This document shows, piece after piece, positions 1 to 24,955 of a stretch of DNA of 64,000 bases. Location: contig NC_079907.1 in NCBI RefSeq assembly GCF_024868665.1, positions 23,002,600 to 23,066,599 of the forward strand, in the 5' to 3' direction. Both the position numbers and the translations under genes were made by a program. Below the pieces are notes generated by a model. That model made no database searches, was not told where the DNA came from, and was given only the letters and a program-made list of their open reading frames with translations. The stretch comes from Triplophysa rosa (taxonomy: Eukaryota; Chordata; Actinopteri; Cypriniformes; Nemacheilidae). How positions within the stretch are numbered: position 1 is the first letter of the stretch; every line of letters begins with the position of its first letter.

Positions 1-56
1 GAGGTACAGCAACGGCATTTTAAAAACTAAGTTTCATCTAATCAGTGAATTACAGC

Positions 57-544
57 CAGTGTTGGGCAAGTTACTCTGAAAAAGTAATTAATTACTAGTT
101 ACCAATTACATATTCAATAGTGTAATTAAATTACTGTACAAATGACTCTCTCCAAAAAGTATTTAGTTACTTATTACTAATTACTTTCAATATCCTACAT
201 CAACCTTGATTAGTTCAGTGATTCAAACATGAAACGGCTTATTTAATTCATTCAAATAAATAATATTAAACTACATAAAGTACTCTTATTTACTCTGACC
301 AAAGTATTACAAATGTGAGAATTATACATTAAAGCACAGATTTTAAAGTTAGACTTTGAATTTTCATGTCAATTCCACTATTGCACACACATATATTACA
401 CAAAGCATTTAGTTTAATTACATCAGAAGTAACTGTCATTAAATTACAGAAAAAATAAGAGTAATGCCTTACTTTACTTTTTCAAGGGAAAAGTAATTAA
501 ATTACAGTAACTAATTACTTAGTAACTGGTTACACCCAACACTG
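57..544. mobile_element. Non-autonomous hAT-like DNA transposon with perfect 8-bp target duplication
   Basis: A 488-bp AT-rich element is bounded by inverted termini, CAGTGTTGGG on the left and its complement CCCAACACTG on the right. The similarity continues inward through TTAC/TAATTA-rich sequence. It is flanked on both sides by the 8-bp duplication ATTACAGC (49-56 and 545-552). An 8-bp duplication is the hallmark of the hAT superfamily. No transposase is encoded, so it would have to be mobilised in trans. Its right end lies only about 57 bases before the acceptor of the phyhipl terminal exon. Confidence 0.85.
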
Positions 545-545
545 A

Positions 546-1139
<594 letters not shown>

Positions 1140-2212
1140 CCTTTCCACCGCCACAGACACGTCGCCGTTCCTCCTTACCCAGAATGCTTTTCACAGCATG
1201 TGTCTTTTGACGAAACGCTCCCTTCTTTTACTAGCGTATCGCTCCTGGCCCCAGTCGGGCTGGATATGTCCATCACACTCCTGTCAATCAAACTGCTTCT
1301 TTAACCTTATTGGCTGTCGAACCCCTTATGATATCCCCTCCCATTAGAAAGCGGCATCGTAACAGTTATTCAACCAAAGTTATTCCGATCTAACACAAAT
1401 GGCGTCACCGCGATTTCACGAGGCGTTGTGAATGTCGGGCGGATTGTAGCATGACTGCGACTTTTAACGAAAACCATCGACTGTTCTTCGGCAGTGTTTC
1501 ACGTTAATTATTCCAACCCATCCAGTATACTGTGATTTACCATATAACAAACGTGACGTGTAGATAGAAAAATATTTATTTTTTAACCAGTGAATAGAAA
1601 ACATGGACAGAACCGAAAGTGCACGATACAGAAGACTGGGGGGGGGTTTGATGGAAAAGAACGGATTCACAGAGAAGCAAATATATAGAGAGAAATATAT
1701 TTACTCTATAAACCAATGTACTGTAGTACTTACGTGCACTAGCTAACATTCAAAAGCTACATTTGTCATTGTGGATGTACAGCAAATAAAGTGTTGAGAC
1801 ACACTAAAACCACACCTGATTGTAGCACAATTCAACAGTTCACGCTTGTTGGCATGCAAAGACACTACACAGAGAGATTGTAATAGTTCATTGCAGTAGA
1901 GCCGTCGTAGAAAGAAAAAGATCGACTGAGAGAAGCTACTTCGAGCGCATTTATCCGCTTCTTATCAACATATCTCCTGCTAGATGGGCTTCAGTATTGT
2001 TTTAAACTTTAACGTGATTGGCCAGTGTTCAAGTGTTCATTTTAACTGCCTTCATGTCACTGTTTGTTTGTGAGAGCAACTTTAAACTCAACAGATAATA
2101 TTCTTCTCTTTTAGGATAGCCATCTTTGCAAAAATACAGTCTTTAGCTTTCTTCATATCTTTGCTAGAATACAGATTAGTATTCTGTGTATATTTCACAC
2201 CAACGCAATTAA
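1140..2212 (+). other. Probable phyhipl 3' UTR and flank
   Basis: Non-coding sequence follows the phyhipl stop codon. A canonical AATAAA at 1785-1790 is a plausible polyadenylation signal, which would give a 3' UTR of about 670 bases. Beyond it I see AT-rich DNA without convincing coding content. The downstream gene fam13c is convergent, so the two genes meet tail to tail in 1800-2958. Confidence 0.5.
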
Positions 2213-2418
2213 AGCTGCAATCTGTAACCTTTTTTGTTACTAATAAATGAGTACGAAAAAAACCTCTTTCTTTGCCTTACTATGATTCAACAGTAAGTTT
2301 ATAATAATGATTTCTACGTCGACCTGTTCGGTACGATTTCCCTCGAGACTTCAATAGCCGCAGTTTCACGTTTCAAACAGAGATGGCGACAGAGAGGCAA
2401 AAGTTACAGACTGCAGCT
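2213..2418. mobile_element. TTAA-flanked MITE (AGCTGCA... termini)
   Basis: A 206-bp element has near-perfect inverted ends: AGCTGCAATCTGTAAC on the left, and the complement of AGCTGCAGTCTGTAAC on the right. It is flanked on both sides by TTAA (2209-2212 and 2419-2422). TTAA duplications are made by piggyBac- and Kolobok-type transposases; which one cannot be told without a protein. Related degenerate sequence occurs near 22060-22165 and from 63615. Confidence 0.75.
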
Positions 2419-2958
2419 TTAACTTGCGTCCGGTTCTACACTGCATACAATGGCGGTTGCTGTATTTATACGTTTGGGAAAAGCGCAGAAACTTGCATAC
2501 GGTGGTTTTAAGTGCTCGGAGTCGATTTCTGTCGAGAGCCTTGCATTATTTGGCAGTCTCTGAGAATCACGGACCCTCGGTAGTGTGTATACTGTCGCCG
2601 CGTTCCTAATTCCAATCGTAAACTAGCATCACGCACGAGCGAGGAACTGTGAGAATTGCATATGATTTAGACTTTGGTTAAAAAAATCTCCTCCAAAAAT
2701 AAAGTGCCATATTTCATTAACATAGCTGAATACTCTGTTTCCTCTTGCCCTTTAAAATACGAGTGAGGTTTATATCCATCTGTACACTGCACAGAAATTG
2801 AACGCTGTGTTTGTGTGATAATAATCGAAGGCTTCGAGTCCAAGACTAGGTAAATAACATTAAAGTGCATTTCAGCATCGTTATGGCACAAATATGTCAA
2901 ATGCACGACTCCGTTTGGTCCAAACGTGAAGTTGAATACAGAAAGGCAGAGAAGGACT

Positions 2959-15001
<12,043 letters not shown>

Positions 15002-15470
15002 GCCGACTTCAGCTCCTGCAGCACGAGGGGTAAAAGAGAAGTCCGCGACGCGTCGAGATGCTCGAGGAAGGACGCTACGCACGCCGCTCTGCCTCCATCC
15101 GCGAGACCCGCACACGATACACGCGAGCGCCTGAGGGCGTGCGTACGTGCGCGAGCCAGCTTGCGTTGACGTCCCTTACTGCTGCAGTTCTTTATGTGGC
15201 ATGGATTATTCATGCCCGTCTTTGAGAGGTGGGAAAAGAGGGAGAAGGAGAGAGCTGGAGAGGGGGAGAGAGGGAGGGGGTCTTCTGGCGTCAGCAAGCT
15301 GGCTGGAGCTGGTTCTTCTGTGACAGGTGCGGCGGGGGCGTTCGAGCGCATGCGGATTGATGCACGAGCGAGTGGGATACGTGGGTGGGGGGTCGCGAAG
15401 GCTTTTCCAGCATCTGGGGGTGTGAGGTGTTCACTGCGAGCATTGACATCACGGCCACTCCCAGCATTCA
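15002..15470 (-). promoter_or_regulatory. CpG-rich region upstream of fam13c
   Basis: Dense CpG content, especially 15040-15170 and 15330-15450, immediately upstream of the fam13c start codon, in contrast to AT-rich surroundings. This is consistent with a CpG-island promoter and 5' UTR. A pyrimidine tract followed by CAG lies 14 bases before the ATG on the transcript, so an upstream non-coding exon is also possible. The transcription start cannot be placed. Confidence 0.5.
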
Positions 15471-16982
15471 TTCATAAAACACAAAACAGATGCTGCAGAG
15501 CACGAGACACGACACTGAGGAAAAGAACCCAGCTCAGATTGATCAAATCTGCAATCAAAAGTCAATATGAACTCAAACATTTCACATCAAATTGACTCAA
15601 ATCCAGATGATTTCACCTCTACGATCTACATTCATTTACACCTCCATGTGTTTGAGGGAGAAACACCCGAGACTGAAACACAACTGAGAGCTACTGCATA
15701 AAAGCTTTTTCATTTCATTTCATTCTAATATTTGTGTCGTCTGTTTATGTCCTATTACTGTAATCTAAAATTCTGAGACTTTCTAAATTTCTGAGGCAGT
15801 TCTGGTGGCCTTGGTTTATTTCTGACTTCGACATACACACGATGTTACGTCTATCTATTTACAGTAGCTCAATGTTTCTGTGGTCTCTTCATTTTCTCAC
15901 ATATCTGACAGGTTGTGTGTTTGGTGACTTGACTGTAAATGCTGATCTGAGACAGGGTGACTCATCCTCTCTCTCTCTCTCTCTCTCGGGTGGGTAGAGA
16001 TCGAGTGGGGAACGCCACTGACGCTAAACCAGATCCAGCACATTGATATCCGCAATCTTAATCAAACCTGATGTTATTTCGCTGAAATACAGAGAGTGAA
16101 TGGAGAGCATCTCTTCATACTGACATGCAGCACTCACTGCTCACGTCTCCATCAACCACCATCATCCGTGTAAAGTTCGTTTCAAACGACACTCTCAGAC
16201 AGACGACAGGCGTCATGATGATCTCTGAAATACTTTATAGGGTTGACGGTCAACTGCTGTGCGCTTTTGTTTCCGTGGTAACAGTGACTTTCTGATTGAT
16301 TCTCTTCACCGTTTTTATGGGTAAGAATTGACAAAATTGTAAAAATAAAATGAGGAACTTTTGGTTTGTAGCTCTTCATCAGCCTTACATACAGTACTGC
16401 ATGTGTGTGTGAGAGAGAGAGATGGGATGATTTCTGACAGATATTGTGCACTAGGGTACTGTCACTCTTTCGGAGGGAAGCACACGATGCACACCACGGC
16501 TGACACGTCAAAGGGGTTTTTAATGCCAACAGAGAGTAATCCACTTTAGTGAAGACAAACAGGTAACATCCCCAGGAGAGTATACAAGGAATGGTCTGAA
16601 CTAGTAACTGATACAAACAACAAGTAGACCTGACAAAAATGAAACAAAGAGAAATACACGGAGTCTGGGGTGATGGGAAATGTACTCCGTGGCATTAGAA
16701 GTCCGGGGATTGTGAGCAGGTGAAGCTGGTGGAGAGCGCTGGTGCAGGGGGGCGTGGTCAGCTGAGATGCTGAGTTTGTTACAGGTACACGTTGAGAGAT
16801 AGTAATGCATGGCATAAGAGGATATCACTGGACTGTCATGAACAGAGCTTGTACAACAGAATGAACAGAAACATGCAATATACAGACATGCAGAAACATA
16901 CAATGATGAAACAAAGATGGAAGAAATATGGATTTGTCCTGCCGAGTGAACATAATGCATGAACAATGCATGGCTGGAGGAA

Positions 16983-16987
16983 GAGCG

Positions 16988-17027
<40 letters not shown>
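16983..17027. repeat. (GA)n microsatellite
   Basis: About 20 GA units preceded by GAGC units. Confidence 0.9.
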
Positions 17028-17028
<1 letters not shown>

Positions 17029-17285
17029 CCTGTTTATAGTGAAGTCAGGAGAGTCTGGCCTGCACAAAAGAATGAGGTCACATGGAAAAAGCTGGCATAC
17101 TAAAACAAATCATGCCACAGGTTAGACAGTTGTTCTTCATCTTTACTGTCCAATCAAAACTACAAACATAGGTCATATGTTTGCAGGAGAAAACACGACA
17201 TTCACATTCACTGTGCTGTATTTAAGGGTTTACATTGTGCTTTTATCTCAACGCTGACCTGTTTTCTAATGTTATTTATTTAGAA

Positions 17286-17370
17286 AGACCTCTCCATCCC
17301 AGCCGGGGCTGAAACCAAAGACCTTGCTGTGAGGCAGCAGTGCTAACCACTGAGCATCTGTGTCGCCCTG
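17286..17370 (-). repeat. DANA/Mermaid-like tRNA-derived SINE fragment
   Basis: Read on the minus strand it has GGGCGACAC, then GCTCAGTGGTTAGCACTG (A-box-like), GCCTCACAGCAAG, and a TTTGGTTTC...CCGGCTGGG B-box region. These are the familiar parts of the cyprinid DANA/Mermaid head. Only the tRNA-like half is present. Confidence 0.7.
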
Positions 17371-18790
17371 TTTTTGAACGTTAGGGAAACTGTGACACAG
17401 CTTAAATCTGAGTTATTCTATATACACATACTGTAACATTTACTTTTTAAATTAAGTAGTTGCATTACAGAATGACATGAAGTTATTATTATACATCACA
17501 ATTGGTAATCACAATTACAACCAAGGTCTGAACATATCTCAAAGTCATTTCAGGTGCCTGGGAGAATTATTGAAAAAGAATTCCATAAATATTTCACAGC
17601 TAATCAGTGAATTAAACATAGCATAAACATAGCACAGAGGGCAAGACCAGCATTGGTCTCAGCCGTTACCATGGTGACCAACTGCATGCTCATTTTAATA
17701 CAGTTTGCCTTTCCAAAAACATCTGCACAGTCAGAGCAATAATAAAATAGCCGACCTGGTAAAACTATTAAAATGGCTCCATATTGTCTAAAATCATACT
17801 AAAATCTTTATCTATATGCTGTAGCTACATCTATAAAAACTCGGACCAAACAAGCATTGTTTATGACCACACCATCATTAAGGCTACTATTCGCGGTTTA
17901 AATGCCTCACTCAATGTCATATCTATATTTTGTAATAATACCATACACTCCAGAAGTCTCCATAGTCCTGATGAATCTTTCTAGACTGAAGAATCTGAAG
18001 GAAGAGGTTTTCAATGAATTATTAGAACTAATCAAACAGTGCCACCTGCTGCCAGGACCCAAACAATACAATCATAAAGTAATAAAAGTGTGAACATTAC
18101 ACCAGAACGAAAATCATAGTTGTGCGCCGTTGCAGCCTCACGGAAATTGTATCTTTGTGTTCACTTTCATTAGGCTGTTTATCTTTTCCAGAGGACCTAA
18201 GGACATCAAGATGAAGGTGTGCTGTGATTGGAGTGAAGACCTCAGACAGTAAACTCTAAGGTTTTCTAGCTTTAATAAATGTCCTCATGTCACCGGTTAC
18301 CTGCAGGGTCAATGAAGACGAAGAAATTTACAAAAATAGCCAAGGCCTTCTTCAGAAGATCATGGGAAGGGAATAAAACAAAAACCTTCACCAGCTGCTT
18401 TTGTCCCAATAGAGTATCAGCGTTGGGCTGAAATAATTCTGTGCAACATAACAAAATCTGTGAAAAACTCGGAAAAACATGGCCACATTAAACAAATGTT
18501 TATGATGAAATAAAAACTCTATTATAAAAAGAAACAATCAATAAATAACAGTAGCTCAGTAGATCACGGTTGTGTTGTTTTGTACGTTCATCACTTCAAA
18601 ACAGAACAAAGAGTAAATGATCTTCTTTGTGATATACATCTATTACTCCATACGTGCAATATGATCGAGAAAAAAAACTGCTGAAAGAGTTAATAAGACC
18701 ACAGGTATTATTTCTTAAAGGACTGTCTTAAATAGTTTTTTGAAGGACAAACGTTAATACCTGTTTCAGTTGTGTGGTGTACATGAACAG

Positions 18791-19290
18791 TGTCATGATT
18801 CTGCCGCATCATGTCATGTTTCTCTTGGCCTAGTGGCGGGAACTCCATGTTTTATGTGAAGAGAGACTATTTTGGCACTTATGGCTCACCATACTCTCTC
18901 TCCGGTCTCGTCTTTGTTCCTGCCCTCTTGTTTCCTCGTTATGATTTCATGCCCTACACCTGTTCCCCTCTTGATTTAGTTCCCTATTTAATGCCCTTGT
19001 GTCTTCTGTCTTGTGCTGGATTATTTTGCCTGGTTTGTATCTTGTCACCCTCCCGGTTTGTACGGTTGTGTCTAGTTAGTTTAGTTATACGTAGTTATGT
19101 CTAGTGTTGTACTTAGTCTTGTCTAGTTTAGTTAGTCAGTCTTTGTTTACCCTTCATATTTTACCCTTGTTATGTTGTTTTACCCCCTCGTGGGTTTTTG
19201 TTTTGTATTTTCTTAAATATATTCATGTTAACCCCTTACCCGCTGTCTGCGCCTGGGTCCTCTGTCCTTGTTCCCTCACCGTTCCTGACA
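18791..19290. mobile_element. Solo LTR with 5-bp target duplication
   Basis: A 500-bp segment starts TGTCATGATT and ends TTCCTGACA (TG...CA). It is flanked by AACAG on both sides (18786-18790 and 19291-19295). No internal retroelement sequence adjoins it, so it is best read as the product of recombination between two LTRs. The superfamily cannot be told from the LTR alone. The open frames inside it are not genes. Confidence 0.8.
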
Positions 19291-19295
19291 AACAG

Positions 19296-20518
19296 TCCAT
19301 TTAGAGCAAAATGACGGATAAATTCACGAGTAAAGACTGAAAGAAAAGATAAAGGTGAGATGGGTAGTTTGTGGGATGAAATGTGTTCCTAGACAAACTT
19401 CATAGACAACTGCAGCTAAACAAATCCTGCTGACCGCATCAATGCATCTCTGATTCCACTCGCCATGGTTACTGTATCCATAGAGATCACGTGGACACCA
19501 CATATTACATACTGTATGAGCGGTCGAATCAAAGCTGCTGTGAAGAGCTCTAGCTTTGTTTGCATTCTGTATAAACACAAACTGTGTTAGAAAAAATATA
19601 CAAATACATACTTTTCAATCATTCATCCTTTAGTAATAGAAAAGCACATTAAACAGGACAGGAAACCATAATATAAGAAACAAAAAATTAAGTTGACACG
19701 TTGAAGAGTTCACTGCATGTAAAGGTGCATTTTCAAAATACAAGCAGTCGTAGCAACCATTACAGTTTCAAGTAAACGTTTCTCCTTCCCAACATGTCTG
19801 ATCTTTTTCTTTGTAACAATGTCAAGTTTGAAAAAAGCAAAAACAATCAGCAAGCAGTACAAGTACAACTATACACAATCATATACAGTATAAAGTGTAT
19901 AAAAACAGAGCGGTTACAAAAGCATACAAACTAAACAACACTTCTAACGGCTGTAAAAACAACAACATGGCAGCATATTTATAAAAAACCTGTTGTTGTT
20001 TTTGTATCAAGTGTTGACAAATGTTTTAAAACAAGGCAAAAAGAGAACAGAAGAACAGATCTTCAGCAGCTGTGTGAGCTACAGCATCGACAAAAAACAA
20101 ATAAATAAATCAACAACACACAAGGCATTTTCATATTCTCTCCCAATACTGTGACATGTTTTTCAGTACAGCTGTGGAATAATTCAGCAATAAAACAAGC
20201 ACACTTAGTATAGTGCCAATACAGCCAATCTGTAAACTTGTCTTAATGTTTCAAGCGGTTTAAATGTGTAAGAACAGCATTTCAATCCCAGACATCTTGT
20301 CTTACATGTCTGCAAAAACGTAATAATAAAAGATCATGTCATGACATGGCACAGAGGATTGAAGCAGATCATCTTTACGGTTAAGACAAAACCATTGTAA
20401 AAAAAAAGGAAACTGAGCCATTTTGTATGTTGGACGAGAGCCTCTTGAAAGAGTCAGTCAGTGTTTTATTTGCTGTGTTCAGTGTCACACGTACAGTTGT
20501 TAAAGCACGAGTTGAACC
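19296..20518 (-). other. slc16a9 3' UTR and downstream flank
   Basis: AT-rich DNA below the slc16a9 stop codon. A minus-strand AATAAA-type signal (TTTATT on +) lies at about 20466, very close to the stop. The true 3' end is not determined. No other gene seen. Confidence 0.45.
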
Positions 20519-23500
20519 TCAGGCAACAGTAGCCACCGAGTCACACTCAGCTGTGTTTTCTTCCTCTGTCGTTTCGCATTCATTCTGCTTCTTGTTCCAG
20601 CAAGACAAAGCAGAGATGAAAAGAGCAGCTCCACCCAGCAACACGAAGCCTCCGCTGCAGAAGAACGCCAGGTCGTATGAGTGCATCCAGTCATAGATCC
20701 AGCCTGAACCAGAAATCAAACAGTAGTATTGTTTTCATTCAAATGACTTACGCAATGAAAATGAAAATGCAAGAAGCTTCAAACAGATGCATAAGCTGAG
20801 CTAACATACAGTAATTCTTCTGAAGTCATGTTACAGTACACGTGTTTTCATCAGAGAAACAACAACGGACAGTTTGTAAAATAACTCCTCTTTCTTTTGA
20901 GATCTTTTCAAGGACCTATTGAATAGAAAAAGTGAACAACAGTCTGTTCAGTCTGTTCCTCACACAAAGCTTCATAACTTTTGTGTTACACACAAGGTGA
21001 AGTTCTAAAAGGTAATAGGAAATGTACAGAATGTTCTAGACACCTAATCTTGACTTTAACTTGCTTGAAAATACAGGCCTATTTCCAACCTGACCTTTCG
21101 CTCAAAAATGTAGAAAATTTTGTTTTAATTGAATTACAAACCTTTATAAATACCAATCCATTCATGTGAAGTTTTAGTCTGGTTTTAGTGCCTTTCACAG
21201 TAGAGTCTGCTTTATTATAGATCCTAAACCATATTTATCTGAGAACATCACAGATTATGTTATTCTTTGTTGGACCTCAGCTCTGCCTTTGACACGGTTG
21301 ACCGTGATATACAGTACTATTTTCCAGGCTTGAAAACTGTATGTGGTGGTGTTCAAAGGAATTATTTTAAACTTGCTTGCTATCTAAAGGACCACAGATT
21401 TCCAGTAATGTTTGTCTCATCTAAACCCTCTTATGCTCACCTTCCTTTAGGGGTTCCTCAGGGTTCCATTTTGGTCCCTACACTATTCTCCCTTTATATG
21501 CTCTCACTGGGTTTAATTTTGAGGAAATATGGCATATAACCCCATTTTAGCTTCAATTGATTGGTTACCGGTATGTTTTAGAGATGATTTTAAAATTCTC
21601 CTGTTTGTTAACAACTTTTCATTTGTGGCTTTTATACTCTTTTCCTCAATCTCCTTTTTTATTTATTATTTTATGCCTTAAATTGATTGTATGTATTTAT
21701 TTATTTATTTCTTGTTTCTGTATCATTTATATAAAGTTTCTGAGGCTTGTACAGCACTTTGGGCAGCTGCTCCTGTATAAATAGTGCTATATAAATCAAC
21801 TTTGAATTTAGACTTTGATGTGTTTAATCAGATGAAAACGTTCTACAGTACATAAAAGGGAAGGTTCAGTCAATATGAATGATGAAAATATTTTTTTGGA
21901 ATGACCTAAATTATTTGTACAAATTTACTTGTATACTTTTTGGTGAAAAATAAAAAAATCAGTTAAATAAGCAACTACTAAAGTCTTTTTACCGTAAGTA
22001 TTATAAGTATTGTATTTGAAGTAATAATGATTTCTAATTTGAGGAACGATTTTGGAAATGTCAGTTTGACGTCATTTGACTTGGAGACTTTGCACGTTTC
22101 GGTTTCAAACAGAGATGAGGATAGAGGGACAACGTTCTAGATTGCACTTAAAAGTGCTTTAACAGTCTTAATTGAACTGTGTGAGATGTATCATCAGATC
22201 AAAAACGTTACCTGCGACGGGCGGTCCAAGCATGATACTCAATCCACCGAAGAACATCAAGATCCCGTAGGCCTCAGTCAGACGATCCATTCCCACGACC
22301 TTCGTGGTCATGTAGGGGATGACGGACCAGTTCCCAGAAAAAAAGCCCAGCACGGCCGAGATGACCTGCAGCCCGGCGTAGTTCTTGGTGAAGGGGATAA
22401 TGATGAGAGCCACCCCGGTGCCCAGCAGGGTGAAGGCGTACAGGAAGATGCTGTTCATCCACCGAATGTCCATGACGACGCCTAGCAGCAGCTTTCCCAC
22501 CCCGGCGGCGATGGAAACGATGGAGACCAGAGGAATGGTGCTGATGTCATCGATCAGACCCTCTGTCTGAGCTAAATCCTCCAGGAAGAGGAGAGGTGGA
22601 TACGTCCCGAGACAACACGCGAACAAAGACACGCACATGGCCGAGAAGACCCTGTTCTGGAGCAGCTCTCCTGCCGAACGCAAGTATTCAGAATACCTCT
22701 TCTGTTTGCTCTTTATGAGCCGTTCCAGCGCTTCGTAACGCAGCGTGCTCTTCGTGTCTTTCCGCTCCTCTGTGACGAGAGCTTTGGTGACGGACGGGTT
22801 CTTTTCGACGGGATCCTCAGCGACAGGGGCCTTTTCCAGAACCTTTCCTTCTGACTTCTCGCTCAGCGCTTTTCTCTGTTTGAGGTAGTAAGCCGGCGGG
22901 TGCAGAGGTCTCATGAGTCCAGCACAGGCGATGATGTTTAGTGCCAAACAGCCGATCAGCAGAAGGCATCCGTCGAGTCCAAAGAGGACAATGAACTCAT
23001 TCTGCGCTGTGGCATACAGGAAACCTCCGATGCTTGTACCTGAGAACATTGAGGCAACGCTTGTGATTTCTGATGGTTTTATTGCTCTTTTTGGAGAACG
23101 TGGAAAAACATGTGTAGAATAACTATGGCAAACCCATTAGAAACCTACCGATGTGCCTACAGATAGGCAAGCCACAATGTAAAGATTTGATCAAATACAT
23201 AGAGACAGAGAAAAAACCAGGGTAGACATAAACGTTCAATAGGTTTTGTACATTTGTTATATACTCAGCTAATGTACTCTGGTAGTGTTGTGTGTTTATA
23301 CTGTGAAACAAACTATTATTTAAATGTTTACCTGTTGTAACAATTCCAAGAGCAAGACCACGTCTCTTGTCAAAATACTGGCATGTGATGGTTACGGTAG
23401 CAGCATAAACAAGTCCACAGCCCAGTCCTGTGTGTAATACAAGTGTGAAAACCTTAAGACAGATTCATTTATTTTGACTCAAGTTAACATCTAAGGGATA

Positions 23501-24955
23501 ATGTCCAGGCAGCCGGTTGTTATGGCAGAAATAATCCCCGACAGTGTGATCAGGACGTGAAGCGGAGGGTCTTGTAACTCACCGAAGGGGCTTATTTCTG
23601 CCATAACAACCGGCTGCTTGTACATTATCCCGCTTATTACATGGCTACTTGCCACATGAGAAAAAAAACAGAACATAAAATGTGAATTTGAAATATTTTA
23701 TTAGCTCATTTTTACCGGAAAAGCCGTTTACTTTTGGTTTTAAGGTAAGAAACGACGTTCAGATGTCACGAACAGGCAATTTGGTTTAATCATTTGTAAA
23801 TATAATGTCATACTGTATATGTTATTAAAAGACATATTTATATTTCATTTGTCAAAGAAACTGTCATGTTTGCTGCATCCGGGTTACCGTGTGTTATTAG
23901 TTTTGAGAGGTTGTTATCTGGGAATAACGAACCTGCAAATGTCGCGACTGGTCAATCAGAATCAAGTATCCCAACGAGCCGCGTGATAAACCGACATAAC
24001 AGACTACGGTTTTTAATCCGACAATAACTTCATACATAAAAATACAAATCTACTATTCATGCAATATCGCTGGAGTAGGAGTGTATATAGTGCTCTTATA
24101 TCAGCACTCAACTCCGAGTTAGTTTAGTGGCGGTGTGATACAAACAGTCAGTGAAGCGGTTCAACAGTCAGTTCCCGTGGTGATCCTGGTGGAATATAGC
24201 ATGGCTCTCAGCCAATCAGATTCGAGGACCAGGAAGAACTGTTGTATAATTTGGTATATTTGTAAAACTTGAGAGAAAATCCTTCAGTCAGTTTTGTGTC
24301 CAACGCAGGTGATGCTCACCAACAACTATTCCATAGGAGAATATGAGAAACTGAACATTGGGTGCAAAAGCACTAAGCATGAGCCCCCCAGAGACCATCA
24401 CTCCACTGAAGATGGTCACAGGTCTCGCCCCAAAATTCACAACACAAGCACTGCAGATGGGACCTGTAAAAAAACAAAACAAAAGCATTAAAGAAAAAAA
24501 ACGTGCTCCGTGATGCCATAAAAAAAAACAGTTTTGCCTGTATGGTTCCACAGAGAACCTTTACCATCTGAAGGCCAAAGATCTTTACAATATAAAAAAG
24601 AAAAACAGAAGTGGTTTATATAAGAAGCGTTATGTGAAAGTGTACTTGACTGGCACAACAGAAAATCATTCTACACGCTGCTCTTTATCTCACGATGCTT
24701 AACACGTTTCATGGAAACTGGAGCAGAACACATCAATGACATGAACGTACTAGCAATGAGTCCGACACCGGACACCAGAGATCCGACCCACGCCGTCGTG
24801 CCTTTGCTGTCGTGGAAGGTGTTGAGCCACTCGGGGTAGAGCACCCCCACAGACTGAGGCGAGCCGTACGCCAGGAGCTGACCCATGAATGAGGCCGCCA
24901 CGATGGCCCAGCCCCATCCACCGTCCGGAGCCTTCCTTGTGTCCTGAGGACTCAT
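20519..24955 (-). CDS. slc16a9: slc16a9, monocarboxylate transporter 9
   Basis: Coding exons in transcript order: 24955-24751, 24463-24320, 23427-23332, 23039-22212 and 20703-20519. They total 1,458 nt (485 aa; human about 509), all joined in phase 1, with TGA at 20521-20519. It is a major-facilitator membrane carrier of the SLC16 family. The first transmembrane signature PDGGWGW is at residues 10-16, and the second family signature [11 protein letters not shown] lies in exon 3. A long charged loop ([14 protein letters not shown]... to [13 protein letters not shown]) sits between helices 6 and 7. Late segments include [25 protein letters not shown] and [11 protein letters not shown], followed by an acidic cytosolic tail. 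MCT9 in mammals is linked to carnitine efflux and urate levels; the substrate in this species is inferred only. A non-coding 5' exon is likely (see 25929-26150). Confidence 0.92.
21050..21800 (+). mobile_element. Degraded LINE/L2 fragment
   Basis: Reverse transcriptase remnants in slc16a9 intron 4: [13 protein letters not shown] and [21 protein letters not shown], then out of frame an [23 protein letters not shown] piece. The 3' end is L2-like (TTGTACAGCACTTTGG ... GTGCTATATAAAT). Internal deletion and frameshifts make it inactive. Confidence 0.8.
21990..22165. repeat. Degenerate relative of the 2213-2418 MITE
   Basis: Shares CAGTTTGACGT, GTTTCAAACAGAGATG and a GATTGCA...GCTTTAAC end with the element at 2213-2418. 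The other terminus is not recognisable. Confidence 0.45.
23495..23631. repeat. Hairpin-forming inverted repeat in slc16a9 intron 2
   Basis: Two 45-base arms (23495-23539 and 23587-23631) match inverted at 42 of 45 positions, around a 47-base centre. Core of the arm: GCAGCCGGTTGTTATGGCAG. Probably a MITE or MITE end; no target duplication found. Sequence up to about 24250 may belong to the same repeat. Confidence 0.8.

Larger units (their letters stand above)
15471..18785. other. Intergenic region between fam13c and slc16a9
   Basis: No gene recognised. It contains short CT (15965-15987) and GA (16983-17027) microsatellites and a DANA-like SINE (17286-17370). A stretch at about 16500-16970 looks like degraded repeat DNA that I cannot assign. 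The open frames here are short and resemble nothing I know. Confidence 0.5.

Noticed and set aside
18811..19304. Two hydrophobic open frames
   Set aside because: They lie inside the solo LTR and have no family resemblance.
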